From Deltaproteobacteria bacterium (lineage in GTDB: Bacteria > Myxococcota > Kuafuiibacteriia > Kuafuiibacteriales > Kuafuiibacteriaceae): 32,593 nucleotides of DNA. The stretch covers positions 1 to 32,593 of the forward strand of contig WYAZ01000106.1 of NCBI GenBank assembly GCA_011526105.1, given 5' to 3'. The notes below the pieces were generated by a model that was not told the origin of the DNA, made no database searches, and was given only the letters and a program-made list of their open reading frames with translations. Made by a program: the position numbers and the translations under genes. Within the stretch, counting starts at the first letter, position 1. Each line of letters begins with the position of its first letter. Positions 32,138 through 32,593 of the stretch are shown one piece after another.

Positions 32138-32298
32138 AGCTCATCTCCCCCCCCTCGGTCGCGATTTTGGCCGATCCGCGTCGGTGCGCGGTGTTGGTCC
32201 TCCTCGCGTCATCGAAGGATAGCGCGTTCGTCGGCCCGCCTTGCGCGCCTTGCGTCTCGGCCGTCCCGCTCGGTCGGGTGTTTTTTGATGAGCTCTAG
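32134..32298. repeat. Palindromic element A, copy 2
   Basis: This 165-bp copy resembles 8275-8440 along nearly its whole length, with best-conserved stretches such as CGGTGCGCGGTGTTGG and GGCCCGCCTTGCGC. Its ends are a perfect 12-bp inverted repeat (CTAGAGCTCATC / GATGAGCTCTAG). The left CTAG overlaps the hisS stop codon and the right CTAG is shared with element B. Confidence 0.85.
32265..32286 (+). terminator. Possible terminator of hisS carried by element A
   Basis: CCCG-CTCGGT-CGGG forms a short hairpin followed by TG and six T. It lies about 130 bp after the hisS stop codon. The stem is only 4 bp, so termination is plausible rather than certain. In copy 1 the matching place has only four T. 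Confidence 0.4.
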
Positions 32299-32472
32299 TC
32301 CCCTGGAAACGTGGAGGCTAGCAAATGCCGCCGGCCCTCTTCGCGGCTGCTCGCCGCGACGCCTTTGGCTCTCGTCGGTTGAATACAGTGAGTACTCGCC
32401 CTCCTCGCGCGACGACCAGACACGAAGATTGCTCGCCGAACTTCGCTAGCCTCCACGTTTCCAGGGGACTAG
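32295..32472. repeat. Palindromic element B with 28-bp perfect terminal inverted repeats
   Basis: Positions 32295-32322 are the exact reverse complement of 32445-32472 (28 of 28 bp; outer part CTAGTCCCCTGGAAACGTGG). The 122-bp interior has no coding frame of note. Perfect long inverted ends on a 178-bp segment are typical of a recently active MITE. CTAG or TA at each edge could be the target duplication. The edges are shared with element A on the left and element C on the right. Confidence 0.88.
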
Positions 32473-32593
32473 TGTCCCGTCCGAAAAGTTCAGATCACGT
32501 TCGCGCTTGTGCTTTTCGCCCCTGGCCGACGCGCGGCCTGCGGCCGCCCTTTCGGGCTCCTCGGTCATTGGGGGCGACCCAACTCCCTTCGTA
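32469..32593. repeat. Right-end portion of palindromic element C
   Basis: This is a 68-bp arm (32469-32536) followed by the 57-bp core (32537-32593). The arm is the inverted counterpart of 58-123. It begins CTAGTGTCCCGTCCGAAAAG and shares its CTAG with element B. The element is cut off by the window edge. Confidence 0.78.
32537..32593 (+). repeat. 57-bp direct repeat, right copy
   Basis: This is identical to bases 1-57. It forms the centre of element C. Confidence 0.95.

Noticed and set aside
32138-32593. A further gene or tRNA after hisS
   Set aside because: No open frame with coding character and no tRNA cloverleaf was recognised; the stretch is explained by elements A, B and C.
1-32593. 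CRISPR array, prophage, integrase or plasmid origin
   Set aside because: No spaced direct repeats, cas genes, integrase, capsid, Rep or iteron-like features were found on either strand.

Overview
This 32.6-kb, GC-rich window looks like a chromosomal segment from a myxobacterium-like member of the Myxococcota, probably near the Polyangiales/Sandaracinaceae. That assignment is inference. It rests on GC-rich codon use, secreted lipoproteins with Asp/Gly/Pro linkers, a haem c plus copper-monooxygenase lipoprotein, a UDPGP-type sugar-phosphate uridylyltransferase, and many unrelated housekeeping genes packed into tight overlapping operons. No phage, plasmid replication or CRISPR genes were seen.

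Layout. Positions 1-123 hold part of a palindromic dispersed element. Positions 120-9837 carry surface and secreted functions: a Pep-13-like transglutaminase lipoprotein with three P domains, a haem c/PHM-type copper lipoprotein, a beta-decarboxylating dehydrogenase, two lipoproteins of unknown function and an M20 dipeptidase. Positions 18090-9841 form an apparent eight-gene minus-strand operon: HNH nuclease, helix-turn-helix protein, 88-aa protein, RluD, PgeF, GlnE-like nucleotidyltransferase, UDPGP uridylyltransferase and EamA permease. Several of these genes are joined by GTGA or other overlaps. Divergent coaD and prfB follow, and prfB has the classic +1 frameshift.

Positions 19960-22500 are an accessory island with AT-rich flanks between housekeeping genes. 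It holds two nucleotidyltransferase toxin-antitoxin modules facing each other, with only three bases between their stop codons. Next come a hotdog-fold/enoyl-CoA hydratase pair and a two-gene signalling operon. The signalling operon encodes a receiver-GGDEF protein with a degenerate active site but an intact-looking c-di-GMP inhibitory site, followed by a DUF2325-like protein. Then come a metallo-beta-lactamase-like protein lacking most metal ligands and argS with a charged insertion. A RelE-like toxin-antitoxin pair behind a perfect 16-bp palindrome follows, then mrp and hisS.

The right end (32134-32593) is a chain of three different palindromic MITE-like elements, each joined to the next through a shared CTAG. 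The first is a second copy of an element at 8275-8440. The last contains 57 bp identical to the first 57 bp of the window. Joining the window's end to its start would complete one roughly 190-bp element with inverted-repeat arms. The ends therefore lie in a multicopy repeat (or, less likely, a circle closes there). The most interesting leads are this CTAG-linked element chain, the putative c-di-GMP receptor operon, the facing nucleotidyltransferase modules and the Pep-13-like transglutaminase.
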